Source: Lepisosteus oculatus
Lineage: Eukaryota; Chordata; Actinopteri; Semionotiformes; Lepisosteidae
Reading direction: 5' to 3'
DNA length: 64,000 bases
NCBI RefSeq assembly: GCF_040954835.1
Contig: NC_090709.1
Span: 43,222,490-43,286,489, forward strand
Both the position numbers and the translations under genes were made by a program. Shown here in pieces: positions 1-11,744 of the stretch. The notes under the pieces were generated by a model that worked only from the letters and a program-made list of their open reading frames with translations, made no database searches and was not told where the DNA came from. Position 1 is the first letter of the stretch, and each line of letters starts with the position of its first letter.

Positions 1-2170
1 ACATCTGTGTCAGAATTTTTAGACATTTTTATAACCAGGAGGTAGGTTCGATCACCCTCTGCTCATCCTCAGTTAACCATATAGTCTCATATGCCATGTT
101 CTAAATGTCCCATTTAAAACTGCTATATTAAAATTTCTTGTAAAATGCAAGAGTTTGAGACTTTTTATGATCAGAAGGCAAGGTCGTGGAAAATATGCAG
201 GAAGTGCCAGTGAATTTACGTTTTGCCTTTGTCTTATTTACTCGTGGTATAACATGCCAGTTTGTTTTATTGTGAGTTGTGTTTCTGAAATGTGTTTCAT
301 ACAAAAATGCAATTTGGACAGTCTCTACTTACATATTCCCCTTTACTGAGGAAATGTACAATAATACATCCGGATAAGTATTTTTAAAAATGACTGTAGA
401 GAGCCATCTACAGGCGAAAGACGACATAACATCACAGCAGTAGCATTTAAGATGGAACGAAAAACACAAAGCAGCAGCTGGCGAATAAGAAGCCAACTTC
501 AGCCTCCTTAATGCAATAGCATTAGGTGAGGTGGAAAAATATTTCTTGCTCTGAATCTTAACATTTTTATAGGAGGTGTTCTAGGACCTCTTGCCTCAGA
601 AAAAAAACTGCCAGTACATCACTTATTTCTACTCCATCAATAGAAGCAGTGTTATCAGTACTGAGGCCTAAATGTACAGTAGGTCCTATCATCATATAAA
701 AAGTCGAAAGTATCGACTGCATTCAACTGATAAAATGTATCTTCTATGAGAGTTATATCTTTATCCAAAATACATCAGAAACAAATGTGCATGTTTTTTG
801 GGGGGGATCCTGAAGACTGAGACTCAAAACTTTTTTTTCCTTCTTTCCAGGAGGAAGGATTATTCAGATGCAAACATTGTCCCAAAATCGATGTACTTTT
901 CAATGATATTCAAATCCTCAAATTCTTCATCTGAATGTCGATATTGAAATATGATATCGTACAAATTGTGGTTTTCTTTTTAAAGCAAATTTTATGCTTT
1001 AAATTAAATAAATTGTATTTATTATGAATGTGCCGGAATTTTTTCAGTACTTTAGAGGGTTCTGCCATTTTAGATGTTATGCTGTTCCTGTCTGATTTAT
1101 CAAATGTGTCATTTAAATCTCCCGTCATTTCTATATCAGCCTGAAGGCCTTGAAGTAAAGATTGCAATTCATCCAAAAATGCAATTCATCCAAAAAAAGT
1201 TTCCCACTGGTGATACATACAAGGAAATGAATGTACATTTTCCCCCCAAATCAACAAATTTAAAATCAAATACCTCCCTCATTTGCAGGTGGAGAGAATA
1301 ATATCAGAATAAATACAGGTTTAAAAGTCAGGAGCATTGATAGTCCTATTTTAAAATTACACTAAAATGCTCACAATATATTAAAAAGCTCTGTAAAATA
1401 ATAAAAAAATTAAAAAAGGTAAAAAGAAATAATACACAGTTATAAAGCTCAGGAATTATCAATGGGAACTTACAATGGGTTGATATGATTTAAAAAATAA
1501 AATATTTGAAAAAATCCACTTACAATATGCTAAAAATGGCAAGAATACTTAAAACAGGTTTTAAAATTTTAAAAAAATAAAACAAGTTAAAAATAAATAC
1601 TAAAAGGGTTTAAAATTCAGGAATGTGATTGGTCAGATGCTTACAATGAGTGTTGCTGGTGTTTCGTGTGATTTACTGAAATGAAAAAATATTCAATTTA
1701 AAAACGGCAAGAGCTCGTATGAAAAAAAAGTTCTTAAGTATCTTTGTTGTAAGAGCTGCACCAGAACTAGTGTATTCATATACATCAGAAAAGTAGCTGA
1801 ACGTGACTGGTTTATATTCAGTTATATGCATTGGGGACGAAAAGGAGACTTACATGGATTTTATTAGGTTTTAGGAATCAGAACATTTATTTTTACACAT
1901 TTATGCCTACGAGCAGAAATAACTTCCTGCTTTCAGCGCTTTTATTGTTTCTGCTTGTAACCTCGAACAGAGAAACCTAGTACTGACTCACAGAAACGCC
2001 CCGGAGTTTCTGTGTTTCTGGGATTTAAGAGGGATGTACTGTATGAAGACAGTAAAGGGAGTTTTTTTTTCCCGCTGTAGAGTATGAAGGCGGTTTGATG
2101 AGTCTGGAGGGAGGAGACGAGCATTCCGCACGGGGAGCGCAGAACAACAAGTTTCACCTGCAGCTCGCCG
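1..2170. other. AT-rich intergenic DNA, no gene recognised
   Basis: No ORF resembles a known protein; the short ORFs are chance frames in AT-rich sequence. The left part contains a dispersed repeat listed separately. Around 1320-1620 the sequence is a loose series of A/T-rich units mentioning the same words (ttaaaa, aaaataaaa), with no clean period. Confidence 0.6.
155..440 (+). repeat. Dispersed AT-rich repeat, copy 1
   Basis: This stretch matches 36015-36262 in the same orientation. Shared landmarks are a run reading roughly catacaaaaatgcaatttgg, then cattcccctttactgaggaa, then a block containing aaaaatgactgtagag and ending gacataacatcac. Divergence is substantial, so it is an old copy. 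I do not recognise the family. A third weaker echo of its left end lies at about 1-50, so the element may extend to the window edge. Confidence 0.6.
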
Positions 2171-2180
2171 AGTCCTGTCC

Positions 2181-2187
2181 TATATAA
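2181..2187 (+). promoter_or_regulatory. TATA-like box without an identified gene
   Basis: TATATAA lies in a locally GC-richer stretch (2090-2220) standing out from AT-rich surroundings. No conserved coding sequence follows; the next 100 bases lead into decayed LINE sequence. It may be a relic promoter or chance. Confidence 0.25.
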
Positions 2188-2339
2188 CCGCTGAGCCTGG
2201 GACACACTGAGTCTCTAACCAGTGTTTGAGATGTAAAGGGTTAAACCCAGAAGTCGAGAGTGGAGTTTTTGTATAAGTGTAAGATTAAGGGAATAGGGTT
2301 TTGGTGGGTTTGGTGCACAGCAGAGGTTTCGGTTTAGGT

Positions 2340-4780
2340 TAAGTTTGCTTTTGACACATTTGTAACGGCCATGGCGGCCTGTAGAGTCGGCATGCACCGT
2401 TACTTTTGCTCACTTTTGGTGTATAAGGGTGGTGAGGGTTCGGCTCACTCGGGTGATATTTCACGGTTGGACTTTTCAAGGAAGGTGTTACAGAAAGGAT
2501 TAAGGCATTAGATGTCAAATGCTTAATCACTTTGCTGAAGGGAATTGGTTTTGACATTAGTTTCAATCGGCGAAGTTACTGGAACAATTTTGGATAAAAA
2601 TAGAGTAGAAAAAAAGATGTGGGCCTGATTAGAATGTTTGAATGGCAGAAGCTGATGGATCTTTCTAATGTGGTGTGAGCCTGGTCAGTACCTGGATGGG
2701 AGACCTCCTGGGAAAAACCAAGGTTGCTGCTGGAAGAGGTGTTAGTGGGGCCAGCAGGGGGCACTCACCCTGTGGTCTGTGTGGGTCCTAATGCCCCAGT
2801 ATAGTGACGGGGACACTATACTGTAAACAGGCGCCGTCCTTCGGATGAGATGTAAAACCGAGGTCCTGACTCTCTGTGGTCATTAAAAATCCCAGGGCGT
2901 TTCTCGAAAAGAGTAGGGGTGTAACCCCGGTGTCCTGGCCAAATTTCCAATTGGCCCTCACCAATCATGGCCTCCTAATAATCCCCCCCTATGAATTGGC
3001 TACATTACTCTGCTTTCCTCCCCACTGAGAGCTGATGTGTGGTGAGCATTCTGGCGCACTATGGCTGCCGTCGCATCATCCAGGTGGATGCTGCACATTG
3101 GTGGTGGTGGAGGGGAGTCCCCATTACCTGTAAAGCGCTTTGAGTGGAGTGTCCAGAAAAGCGCTGTATAAGTGTAAGCAATTATTATTAATTAATAGGA
3201 CTGTGATTGTTCGCATGTTTAATGAGATGGTGATGAAGGAAGATGTTTTGACATGGTTGTCTAAGTATTGTTTAGTGAAAGGTGAGCTTCAGAAAGTCTT
3301 GGATGATGATGGCATCTGGAACTGTGCATGGAGAGTACCTGTTTCATTGCATGAAGACAAAAAATGGTTATGGTGGATTTAAACACATTCCTTCTTTGAT
3401 TGGATTAGGTGAAAATAGAGGCCTTGTGTTCTACCAAGGGCAGCCAAAACCGTGCAGGAGATGTGGGGAGCTGGGTCACTTTGTGGATGCCTGTACAAAG
3501 GTGGTGTGTGTTAAGTGCAAGGAAATTGGACATGCATATACTGAATGTACAAGCGTGAGGAAATGTAATCTCTGTGAGTGTGAAGGTCATGTGTTTAAAG
3601 ACTGTCCAAATTCCTTTGCAAATAGAACAAAACTGGGAAGACCATTGCTCTTCCAATAGCCTGCCACCTGTGGAGACTGAAAGTGCTCAAATGAAATGTA
3701 CAGAACAGAGGGTGCAGTCTAAAAGAGACATTGGATTTAGAAAATGATTGAACTCCGAGTAGAAGAGTGAGGGAAGATCATTTTCCGAGTCCTCGGGTAG
3801 GTTCTCCCATGGGTTTAGATGTCTCTAATATATGTGATCTTACTGACCAAGCTTTAGAACCAAAGACTCAAGGAGGGCAGGTGGTGAAATATCCTATGGA
3901 TTGTGGGGGTGGTGGAGGAGGAGACAATTAAAGCAAAAGGGGGGGGAGGCCTGTTGGGTAGGTGTCACCTACTGAATGATTGTAGCCAGAGCTTTTAGTC
4001 TCCCCTGGTCCTACTTTAAGTATGGCTCTTAATATTGTGTCAATAAATGTGAGAAGCATTCGCTCCAAGTTAAGGGCAAGGAATATCCTATCATTTGTGA
4101 GGAAGGTAAATGGAAAAACTGGGGACATTGGGCCCATCAATCTGGAGTGGGTCCAAAGAAAATAAATCTGATGGTATAGCTGTTCTAATTAAAAATAAGA
4201 TGGTAGAGGTACGTCAGCACCTTGTAGTGAAACCAGGGAGAGCACTGGTGGTGTATCTGGGTTTCATGAATGTCTAATTTAAACTCTTAAATATATATTG
4301 TCTGAGTTGCTCACATGACAGATATGTCCTAATTCAGGAACTGAGTATATTTATTGGGATGGGAACCAGTGGTTTTAGCTGGGGATTTTAATTCTCTTTT
4401 AGAAAGAGAAGGCAGAATGAGGGGCGAGAGGTGGGTCCAATTTGATAAATCATCAATATTATTGCAAACATTATGTAAAGATTTTAAACTGAAAGATGGC
4501 TTCAAACTTCATAGTCAGGGGAGGGCAGGTTTCACAAGGCACTAGTCTAATGGGACCCAAGCCTCACGCCTTTTGTTTGATACGTGATTTTACTTGCAAG
4601 ACCACAGGCCTAACCCCTGTTTTTTTTTCTCTGACCATTGTCTGCTGTCATGTACAATTTCTATTCCAACAGCTGTTACTGTGGGGAAGGGTGTGTGGAA
4701 GCTCGATATTTTGCTTCTGGAAGGTGAGGAAGTGACGCACAGGTTCAGGGAAAGATATAAGGAATGGCAGTCTTTGTATG
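2340..4780 (+). mobile_element. Decayed Tx1/L1-type LINE, ORF1 and endonuclease remnants
   Basis: The plus strand carries an ORF1-like piece from about 2340 to 3657. It has three CCHC zinc knuckles between 3450 and 3620 (CRRCGELGHFVDAC, CVKCKEIGHAYTEC, CNLCECEGHVFKDC), as in ORF1 proteins of fish Tx1-type LINEs. A second part starting near 4021 begins like an apurinic endonuclease (NIVSINVRSIRSK) and contains the family hallmark GDFNSLLER at about 4380-4410. Several frame breaks and stops separate the pieces and no reverse transcriptase follows, so the copy is dead and 3'-incomplete. A 5S-derived SINE sits inside ORF1. Family is assigned from the triple knuckle plus endonuclease order; the exact clade is uncertain. 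Confidence 0.8.
2675..3192 (+). mobile_element. 5S-rRNA-derived SINE (SINE3-like)
   Basis: The left end matches the internal part of 5S rRNA (gcctggtcagtacctggatg, then gggagacc). The body contains gtgacggggacactatactg and ggcgccgtccttcggatgag. The right end has taaagcgctttgagtggagt and a (TTA)n tail. The same element recurs at 43905-44570 (+) and 62585-62828 (-). It interrupts LINE ORF1 here, so it is younger than that LINE. Confidence 0.88.
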
Positions 4781-4787
4781 ACCTGTT

Positions 4788-4885
4788 TGGCACAAGAGCA
4801 CAGTGGCCAACCCGCTCTGACCCCCAGCTTCTCTCCCTGTCTGTGTGACTCATGGAGTTAGAAAGACTACAAGCTGTGCAAACTT
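4788..4885 (+). mobile_element. Fragment of tRNA-derived SINE
   Basis: Contains the block ctctgacccccagcttctct followed by a variant of the ccctgtatgtgtgtctcaagg block found in the complete SINE at 7108-7386. Only the 3' body is present, with no tRNA-like head. It follows directly on the LINE endonuclease remnant. Confidence 0.7.
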
Positions 4886-5470
4886 CCAAATCTGTAACAT
4901 CATTTCAAGGGTGTATGATAGATCATTCACAAGATCAAATGGCTGTTTATTATTGTAAGAACTGTAGTTCACTACTGTTCTTTTGACTCTTGAGCTTGCA
5001 TTATACAGCCGTTGAGTGCATTTTGAACCTAAGAGATATCCAACTGATTCAACCTGTCTGATGAATGTTAAATGGGTTGTGACTTTTGGCAAAGTTTTTT
5101 GCAACATTATTTGTTTCATGAATACCATTCATCTCTATAACAACTTTCCTGTACCCTGAACATATGTTTTAAATTGCTTGATCCCATTTGGTGCAAACTT
5201 TCCATTGTACTGGTAATGTGTTGTTTGCATTAGGAGTGTGTTAAATAAGCAGAAAAGAAGCCCGTTTCTTCTACTGCTTCTGATCTTATATAGTGGTCAG
5301 AATCTCTCATCCAAAAGCTGATGAGTGGGAGGGGGGGAAATTAGTGCATAAAAAAACATTAAAGAGCATAAGGGTTTTCATCACATGGACTTGTTTGACT
5401 GTTTAGGATTAATGTTTTGGTGCCAGATCAATTAAAGGACAACAACCAGAAACACTGGTTCTCAGACTGA
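4886..5470. other. Intergenic, nothing recognised
   Basis: No coding or RNA feature seen between the SINE fragment and the Penelope-like element. Part of it could be eroded Penelope-like sequence. Confidence 0.5.
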
Positions 5471-5474
5471 ACGC

Positions 5475-6965
5475 ATTCTCCTTCAATAATCTTTTTTACC
5501 AACAGGTGAGTGGAGTTGCCATGGGCACCAGAATGGGACCCAGCTATGCCAATATCTTTGTTGGCTGGGTAGAAGAACGCTTCTTCGCTTCCTACACTGG
5601 CTATGTCCCTGACCTCTACAAGCGATGTATTGATGACTGCGTCAGTGCCGCCACATGCTCCAACGATCAGCTTAAGTGCTTCCTGCACCATTTCACCAAC
5701 TTCCACCTGTACCTCAAATATATAGTTAACATATCTTCAACTACTCTTCAGTTTCTGGACATCAACTTCTCCATCAACTACCACAGACTCTCCACTTCTG
5801 TTTATTACAAACCCACAGATTCACACAGATATCTTGTATAGCTCATTTCACCCCAAACATACTAAAAATCTCTCCCTTTTTCACAGTTCCTTCGGCTACA
5901 ACAAATATGCAGCGACGACATCGAATTCCAGAACCAAACCCTCAAAATGAACTCCTTTTTCATCAACAGAGGATACCCCAGCAGTGTTATTGACAGGGCC
6001 CTTGCCCGAGCCAAAAACACCCCTCGGACCATCAACCCAATCAGGAACTCCCACCGTAACAACCGCATTCCTTTGGTGCTTCCCTAACACACTTCCTATC
6101 CCCAGGACTGTTAACGACAACTTTTCCATCCTACAGGATGATCCCTCTGTTGGGGCCCTCTTTTCTGACCGCCCCATCATCTCATATCACCAGTCACCTA
6201 ATCTGCACAACCTTCTTGTTCACAGCTCCCTTGACCGCCCTCAGCAACCATCCACACCAGGTACTTTCCCTTGCAACAGAGCTCGCTGTATCGCCTGCAA
6301 GTACACATCCAACACCACACTCATTCAAGGCCCCTCAGGACAATTCTGGATCACCCAGATGGCATCTTGTACCTCCAGCAACCTTATTTACTGTATCTCT
6401 TGCAGTAAATGCCCAGTTTCTCTCTATATTGGAGAAACAGGAAGGAGACTTGGAGACCGCTTCAGAGAACATGTCAGGGCTATGAAGATTAAAGATCTCT
6501 CCAAAAACCACTGTTTCTCATTTCACCTCTGATGGCCATGACCACTCTAATCTCTCCATCTGTGTTCTCAAAGATGGTTTTCTGAACTCATACATTAGAA
6601 AGAAAACCAAAACCAAACGTATCCTGCAGCTAGGATCACACCTTACCCCTTCTCTAAACGAAAGACTACTATTCTACTAAATTTTCTCCATTCATTGGAA
6701 GTTTCATTTCACACCTCTCAACACCTATTCTGACTTCACACCTCTTGATTGGCCTCTCTTTCTGTCCCCTGCTCCCGCCTCTCACCCCTCTTCCCTCCCA
6801 GCCTTTGTTCTCCCACTACATTACCTTTGCCTACTGCCTTCTCTCTCTCACACCTGAGTGAGGCTCCACGGCCGAAACATTGTTTTCTCTCTTCTTTTTT
6901 TTCAGCATGGAATAAACCTATTACTTGTTCCTTAACAACCGGAAACAATATCTTCGGTCTTTCCA
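5475..6965 (+). mobile_element. Penelope-like retroelement, 5'-truncated and broken
   Basis: The left part encodes a Penelope-type reverse transcriptase segment (SGVAMGTRMGPSYANIFVG, then YKRCIDDC and LQFLDINFS). The right part encodes a GIY-YIG endonuclease region (YCISCSKC, SLYIGETGRRLGDRFREH) at about 6380-6480, the order expected in this family. The element looks 5'-truncated and has several breaks, so it is not active. The 3' non-coding end (6840-6930) recurs in inverted orientation at 7400-7470 and in direct orientation at 35590-35690. Penelope-like elements are known to carry such terminal repeats in direct or inverted arrangements. Confidence 0.88.
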
Positions 6966-7097
6966 GAGCTGTAAGTAGTCATTCCAAGTTTATTAACTTG
7001 TCTCTGTGCTTGTATGTACTCTTCAATAGCCACTGATGTTCTGTACAACAGCTATTTTTACAAATAAATTTGCATTTTTTTGGACTTCTTTTAAAGA

Positions 7098-7396
7098 ATT
7101 GGCACATTTGGCAGAGCGGCGGCTCTGTGGCTAAGGATCTGCACCTGTGGCTGAAAGGTTGCTTGTTAACATCCCACGGTCGGCAGAGGAATCCTACTCC
7201 ATTGGGCTCCTGAACAAGGCCCTTAACCCCAACTGCTGCAGGGGTGCCGTATAAATGGCTGACCCTGCGCTCTGACCCCCAGCTTCTCTCCCTGTATGTG
7301 TGTCTCAAGGAGAGCAAGCTGGGATATGCAAAATAGGAATTTCTAATGCAAGAAATTGTATATGGTCAATACAGTGATCTTATCGTATTGGCACAT
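7098..7396 (+). mobile_element. tRNA-derived SINE with 10-bp target-site duplication
   Basis: The SINE body (7108-7386) has a tRNA-like head (tggctaaggatctgcacctg, with a decayed B box near 7160-7180), a body with ctcctgaacaaggcccttaa, and a 3' end taatgcaagaaattgtatat. It is flanked on both sides by ATTGGCACAT (7098-7107 and 7387-7396), a perfect target-site duplication. Perfect flanks suggest a fairly young insertion. It landed between the Penelope-like element and that element's inverted terminal fragment. Confidence 0.88.
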
Positions 7397-7399
7397 GGT

Positions 7400-7470
7400 A
7401 ATCTCCAAGGAACAAGTAATAGGTTTATTCCATGCTGAAAAGAGAAGAAGAAAACTGTCAGAAATCCTCA
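7400..7470 (-). mobile_element. Inverted terminal fragment of the Penelope-like element
   Basis: The reverse complement of this stretch matches 6880-6940 (ggaataaacctattacttgt and flanking pyrimidine run). With the direct copy at 6840-6930 it forms a long inverted repeat around the tRNA-derived SINE. Confidence 0.7.
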
Positions 7471-8035
7471 GTGAAAAGGTATGCAGATCCTGTGCAGATG
7501 CAGGAGCAAGTAGTTATTGAGACAGGCGAACAATCCAGAACGAGATTGTTAGGTGAAAGGTAGATCGAAATACTGGAAATACAGAGAGAAGCAAACAATT
7601 CAAAACAGAAGGTAAGGTCCAAGGTCGAGAGGCAAAAGGGAGTTCAGTAACCAGTAAGCGAGATTCAGAGTAAACGCGAGGTAGTGCTCTCAAAGAGAAG
7701 ACTCAATACTGAGTAGCAGGAAGCGGGTTTGAATGGTTAAAACAGTGCTTTGCCGCACAGCAGAGCATGTGCTGGTGGATTAACACATGTTATTATTAAC
7801 CCGCTGCTGGTACTGGTTAGTTATTTTGTGAGTTGATCTCCCCTGGCTGGTGGTCGTGACAGTGACAGAATGCCGTTTTGTGATTGATGCTATATCAAAA
7901 TATAGGGTCCCTCAAAAATTAAACACAGAAATAAGAACATTTAATGGCTTGTACATCTGTTGCACTCCTACACTATTAACATCCATTGGGAGTTGAATTT
8001 CAATTATGTTTCCACTTCATTCAGATGTGTTCCCT
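7471..8035. other. Intergenic, nothing recognised
   Basis: Purine-rich stretch at 7500-7720, then unremarkable sequence. No gene, RNA or repeat recognised. Confidence 0.5.
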
Positions 8036-8039
8036 ATTT

Positions 8040-9110
8040 TTCAGATTGTTGGCAATGCCACATGTTAAAAGAGGACAGAGGAGTAGGAGGCCAGACCTGT
8101 GGTCAAGGGCTGGTGAAGTAGGGAATGAGATCAAAGAATTTCTGAAGTTTTCTAAGCTAGAAAAAAAATTAGGTGGCATGACAATATGTGGTCAACACTG
8201 TCAAACAGAGTCCTTGGAGAGGATTGCTCCAGCAACAGGAAATGGTTATCAGTGATTTGGCATGAAGATAGAAAAAAGTAAGAACCCAAGTGCTTAGGGC
8301 GCAGAAGGAGGTGAGTATTGGTAAGGATTCCAAACCAGATGACAGTACACAATCTATAGTCCATATTTCAAGTCAAAGTGAGGGACATAGTTTGGAAGGC
8401 AACACAGAGCTCAGAAGTTCATCAGAAGATACAGAAGATGCATGGGCTGCACACAGCAGCACAGACAGTGGTGACATGTTTGAAGGAGAAAAAATCTGTG
8501 TAGAATCAGAAAAAAATCCTGAAGAGCACAGTGAATATTCCCAGGGGGCAAGCTTACCTGGGACATCACCTCAGGATAAAAGGGGATTAAGAAAGATTAT
8601 GTCTGTGCCTAAAACTTTCCAAGTATGTCTGAAGGCTGAACAATGGAGAATAATACCACCATTAAAAGGTACATCTAAACTAAGATGATCATGGACCCAT
8701 ATCTTATATAGAGAGTTCAGGAAGATAAATCCTTGCTGCCCAATAGCCTTCAAATACATCAGGAAAGAGAACAGCAGAAAAAAAACTTTCTTATAATTAA
8801 AGCAGTCTGTACTTTCAGTTCCTACCTTCAGTACCTTCAGTTCAGTACTTTCAGTTCCTGTAATGTAAAATACACAATGACAACAAGACACAAACCAATG
8901 GGCAATGATGACATCACAATTGATGTTGTACGAGTAGGGCAAATACAACACAGTGAAAGGGAAACACAATTTCGACAGGCACCTCAGCCTTATCGTTGAA
9001 AGATTGCCCGTGCCCTCACAAAAGGAATCAGCAATGTGTACTACAGGCAGCTGAACAGAACTCCGCTTGCTGAAATTGCAGCAGCCAATTTATCTAGGGC
9101 TCACAAGCAA
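8040..9110 (+). pseudogene. Decayed ORF of unknown, probably transposon-related, origin
   Basis: Three plus-strand open stretches follow each other in shifting frames: 7986-8255, 8290-8688 and 8733-8999. The middle one is acidic and serine-rich (SSEDTEDAWAAHSSTDSGD). The last contains a short cysteine-bearing piece around KAVCTFSS and SSCNVKY. Downstream codons continue in a similar style past a stop (RALTKGISNVYYRQLN) to about 9110. The string of frames on one strand suggests a once longer protein. It recalls ORFs found in multicopy fish elements, but I cannot name the family and give no function. Confidence 0.4.
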
Positions 9111-9737
9111 GTATTAAACTTGCTCGGCAAGTTCGGCATTTCATTTAGTCTGCGGAAACATCGTATCGGAATGAACTGCCCGAGATAAAAGAGTAATTGC
9201 GGCTTCAGGTTGTTTTTACAGAGCATTGCGTTGTTCTGTTCATGCTGACTACACGCTTAAAAGTAGTCATTTATTGCAAGCGTTGCTTTTCCAGGTTTTT
9301 CTGAAATTCCTCGCATTTGAGCCAGTACTAAAACATTTCATTCCCGTCGCTGAATACATCGTGGAAACGGTATTTGCAACGGAATGCTGTCACACATGAA
9401 ACCTTTTCGTTATTCGGTTCTGAAGTTTGAAAATGAAAATAAAACGGGGGTCACTTCATAGGCTTGAAAGAAGTCCACGCAGCATAAAAACACGCAAATT
9501 CTCACAAATTGCATTGTGCTGCACCTTTCTTCTGCTGCTGTTATAAATCAGCCTTAAACATTTGAATGCATACCTTACTGCTGCTAATCACATTCACGTG
9601 TTTACGAAGCTTTTTTCTGTCCGTTATGTTTTTGCATAGCAGTTTCTCCGTTTTCCTCGTATTGTGATTGTCAGCGAGCACAACAAGACTGAAACAGTGT
9701 AAAGGCAGGTAAAAAAGACAGGGTAAAACGGCTGATT
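9111..9737. other. Intergenic, nothing recognised
   Basis: No gene, RNA or repeat recognised upstream of the Leu-like tRNA. Confidence 0.5.
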
Positions 9738-9844
9738 GTCGGGAGTGGGATTTGAACCCATGCCTCTATTTGGAGAGCGAAACACAAAGCTTTTAAGACA
9801 CGCAGTTGTGAATTTGCTGTTTTAAACTGCTCGACTATCCTGAA
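9738..9844 (-). tRNA. tRNA-Leu-like gene with intron, probably a pseudogene
   Basis: Read on the minus strand it starts TTCAGGATAGTCGAGCAG and ends with T-arm GGTTCAAATCC and TCCCGAC. This is the body plan of vertebrate tRNA-Leu(CAA), including the long variable arm (tccaaatagagg) and room for an intron of about 25 nt after the anticodon. Only about five of seven acceptor pairs form. The triplet at the anticodon position is ambiguous (CAC by alignment, CAA one base on). The mismatches argue for a decaying copy, but A-box- and B-box-like sequences remain. Confidence 0.55.
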
Positions 9845-9949
9845 AAATGTGTGCTGATTGCACCAGTCACATGCAATTTTCCACAACTTTAGGACGATTG
9901 ATACGACTGGACTAACACAATTTGTGGCGTTCAGCATGACATGGAAAAC

Positions 9950-10420
9950 GGTAGCGGAGCATTCGGGTCCGGACTACCAGACTCAGAAACAGTTTTTAAC
10001 CCCGCACTATCAAACTATTAAACTCCCAGCCTCTCTCACTCTCTCCTCACCTCTCACCTATGATCTGAACCTCACAGTGCCTTCTTTCTTACCAAAACCC
10101 AAACACACATTGAAAATCTACCTCTACCATACATGTCAAAAGCTCACTCCCCATCATTTCTATCCCTTTATTTCATTCTTTTGATGCATGTTTTTGCACA
10201 TAACCTGTTACATTTTTATTGTTTTGCACACTGCCTGTTGTTGTTTTTTGCACATCGGCTGTTGTCTCTGTCTTTCTTTTGTTATACAATTGTATTGTTG
10301 TTGTGTTTTTTTCTTTGTACTACTTATGTCCGAGAGCTAGCTAAATAGCCTTTCGTTATACCATATACCTGTGTATGAGTATAATGACAATAAACTTGAA
10401 CTTGAACTTGACATAGTCTT
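9950..10420 (+). mobile_element. 3' end of a LINE-type retroelement
   Basis: Matches 29370-29740 in the opposite orientation. Shared blocks include ctcccagcctctctcac, cccatcatttctatcccttt and a terminus taatgacaataaacttgaac with short tandem repeats of the last bases. A polyadenylation-like signal before a simple repeated tail is typical of non-LTR 3' ends. No reverse transcriptase is attached here. Confidence 0.65.
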
Positions 10421-10780
10421 GCAGGCAGTATATTATTTTATCGTTTACTTGTTTAAAAAAACACGGTCTTCTCGTTCCTAATTCAGATTTTTAGTGCTTT
10501 CGAACGTTACTTCCAACCTGGACTGACAGCTCACCCGATCTGTTTGTGATCAGACCATGGAGTCGGGGGCTGTACCAAGCGCACGTTCCTTCCCAATGCT
10601 GAGACGATCATTCGGAAGATGGGTGCGAAGAGAGATAAGCTTTGTCGACTAAAAAATCAAGGCAGGATATGCAAGAATACTAATCACTGGCGACAGTTAT
10701 GTTCTCTTATTATTGAGATCCCTACATTGCGAGTTCTTTTAAGACTTTGAAACTGAAGGAAAGCGGTGACAAATGCAACA

Positions 10781-10851
10781 GGCACGGGTGGGGCTTGAAC
10801 CCACGCTCTTCGGTTTACGAGACCGACGCCTTACCTCTTGGCCACCGCGCC
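10781..10851 (-). tRNA. tRNA-Thr(CGT)
   Basis: The minus strand reads GGCGCGGTGGCCAAGAGG at the 5' end, then an anticodon loop with CGT (GTCTCGTAAAC), T arm GTGGGTTCAAGCCCCAC and 3' CCGTGCC. The acceptor stem pairs throughout with one G-U. It matches the vertebrate tRNA-Thr(CGT) consensus closely and looks functional. There is no intron and CCA is not encoded. Confidence 0.93.
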
Positions 10852-10974
10852 TTCGAATAAGCATGGGAATAAGGTTGTTCAAATTATTTTTTTCTGAATC
10901 AGGTTTACATCGCCAAATGTAAACTGGAGGCAGCAACAACAATAAAAGGGATACTTGTCCTTAAACTCGGACGT

Positions 10975-11740
<766 letters not shown>

Positions 11741-11744
11741 CAAG

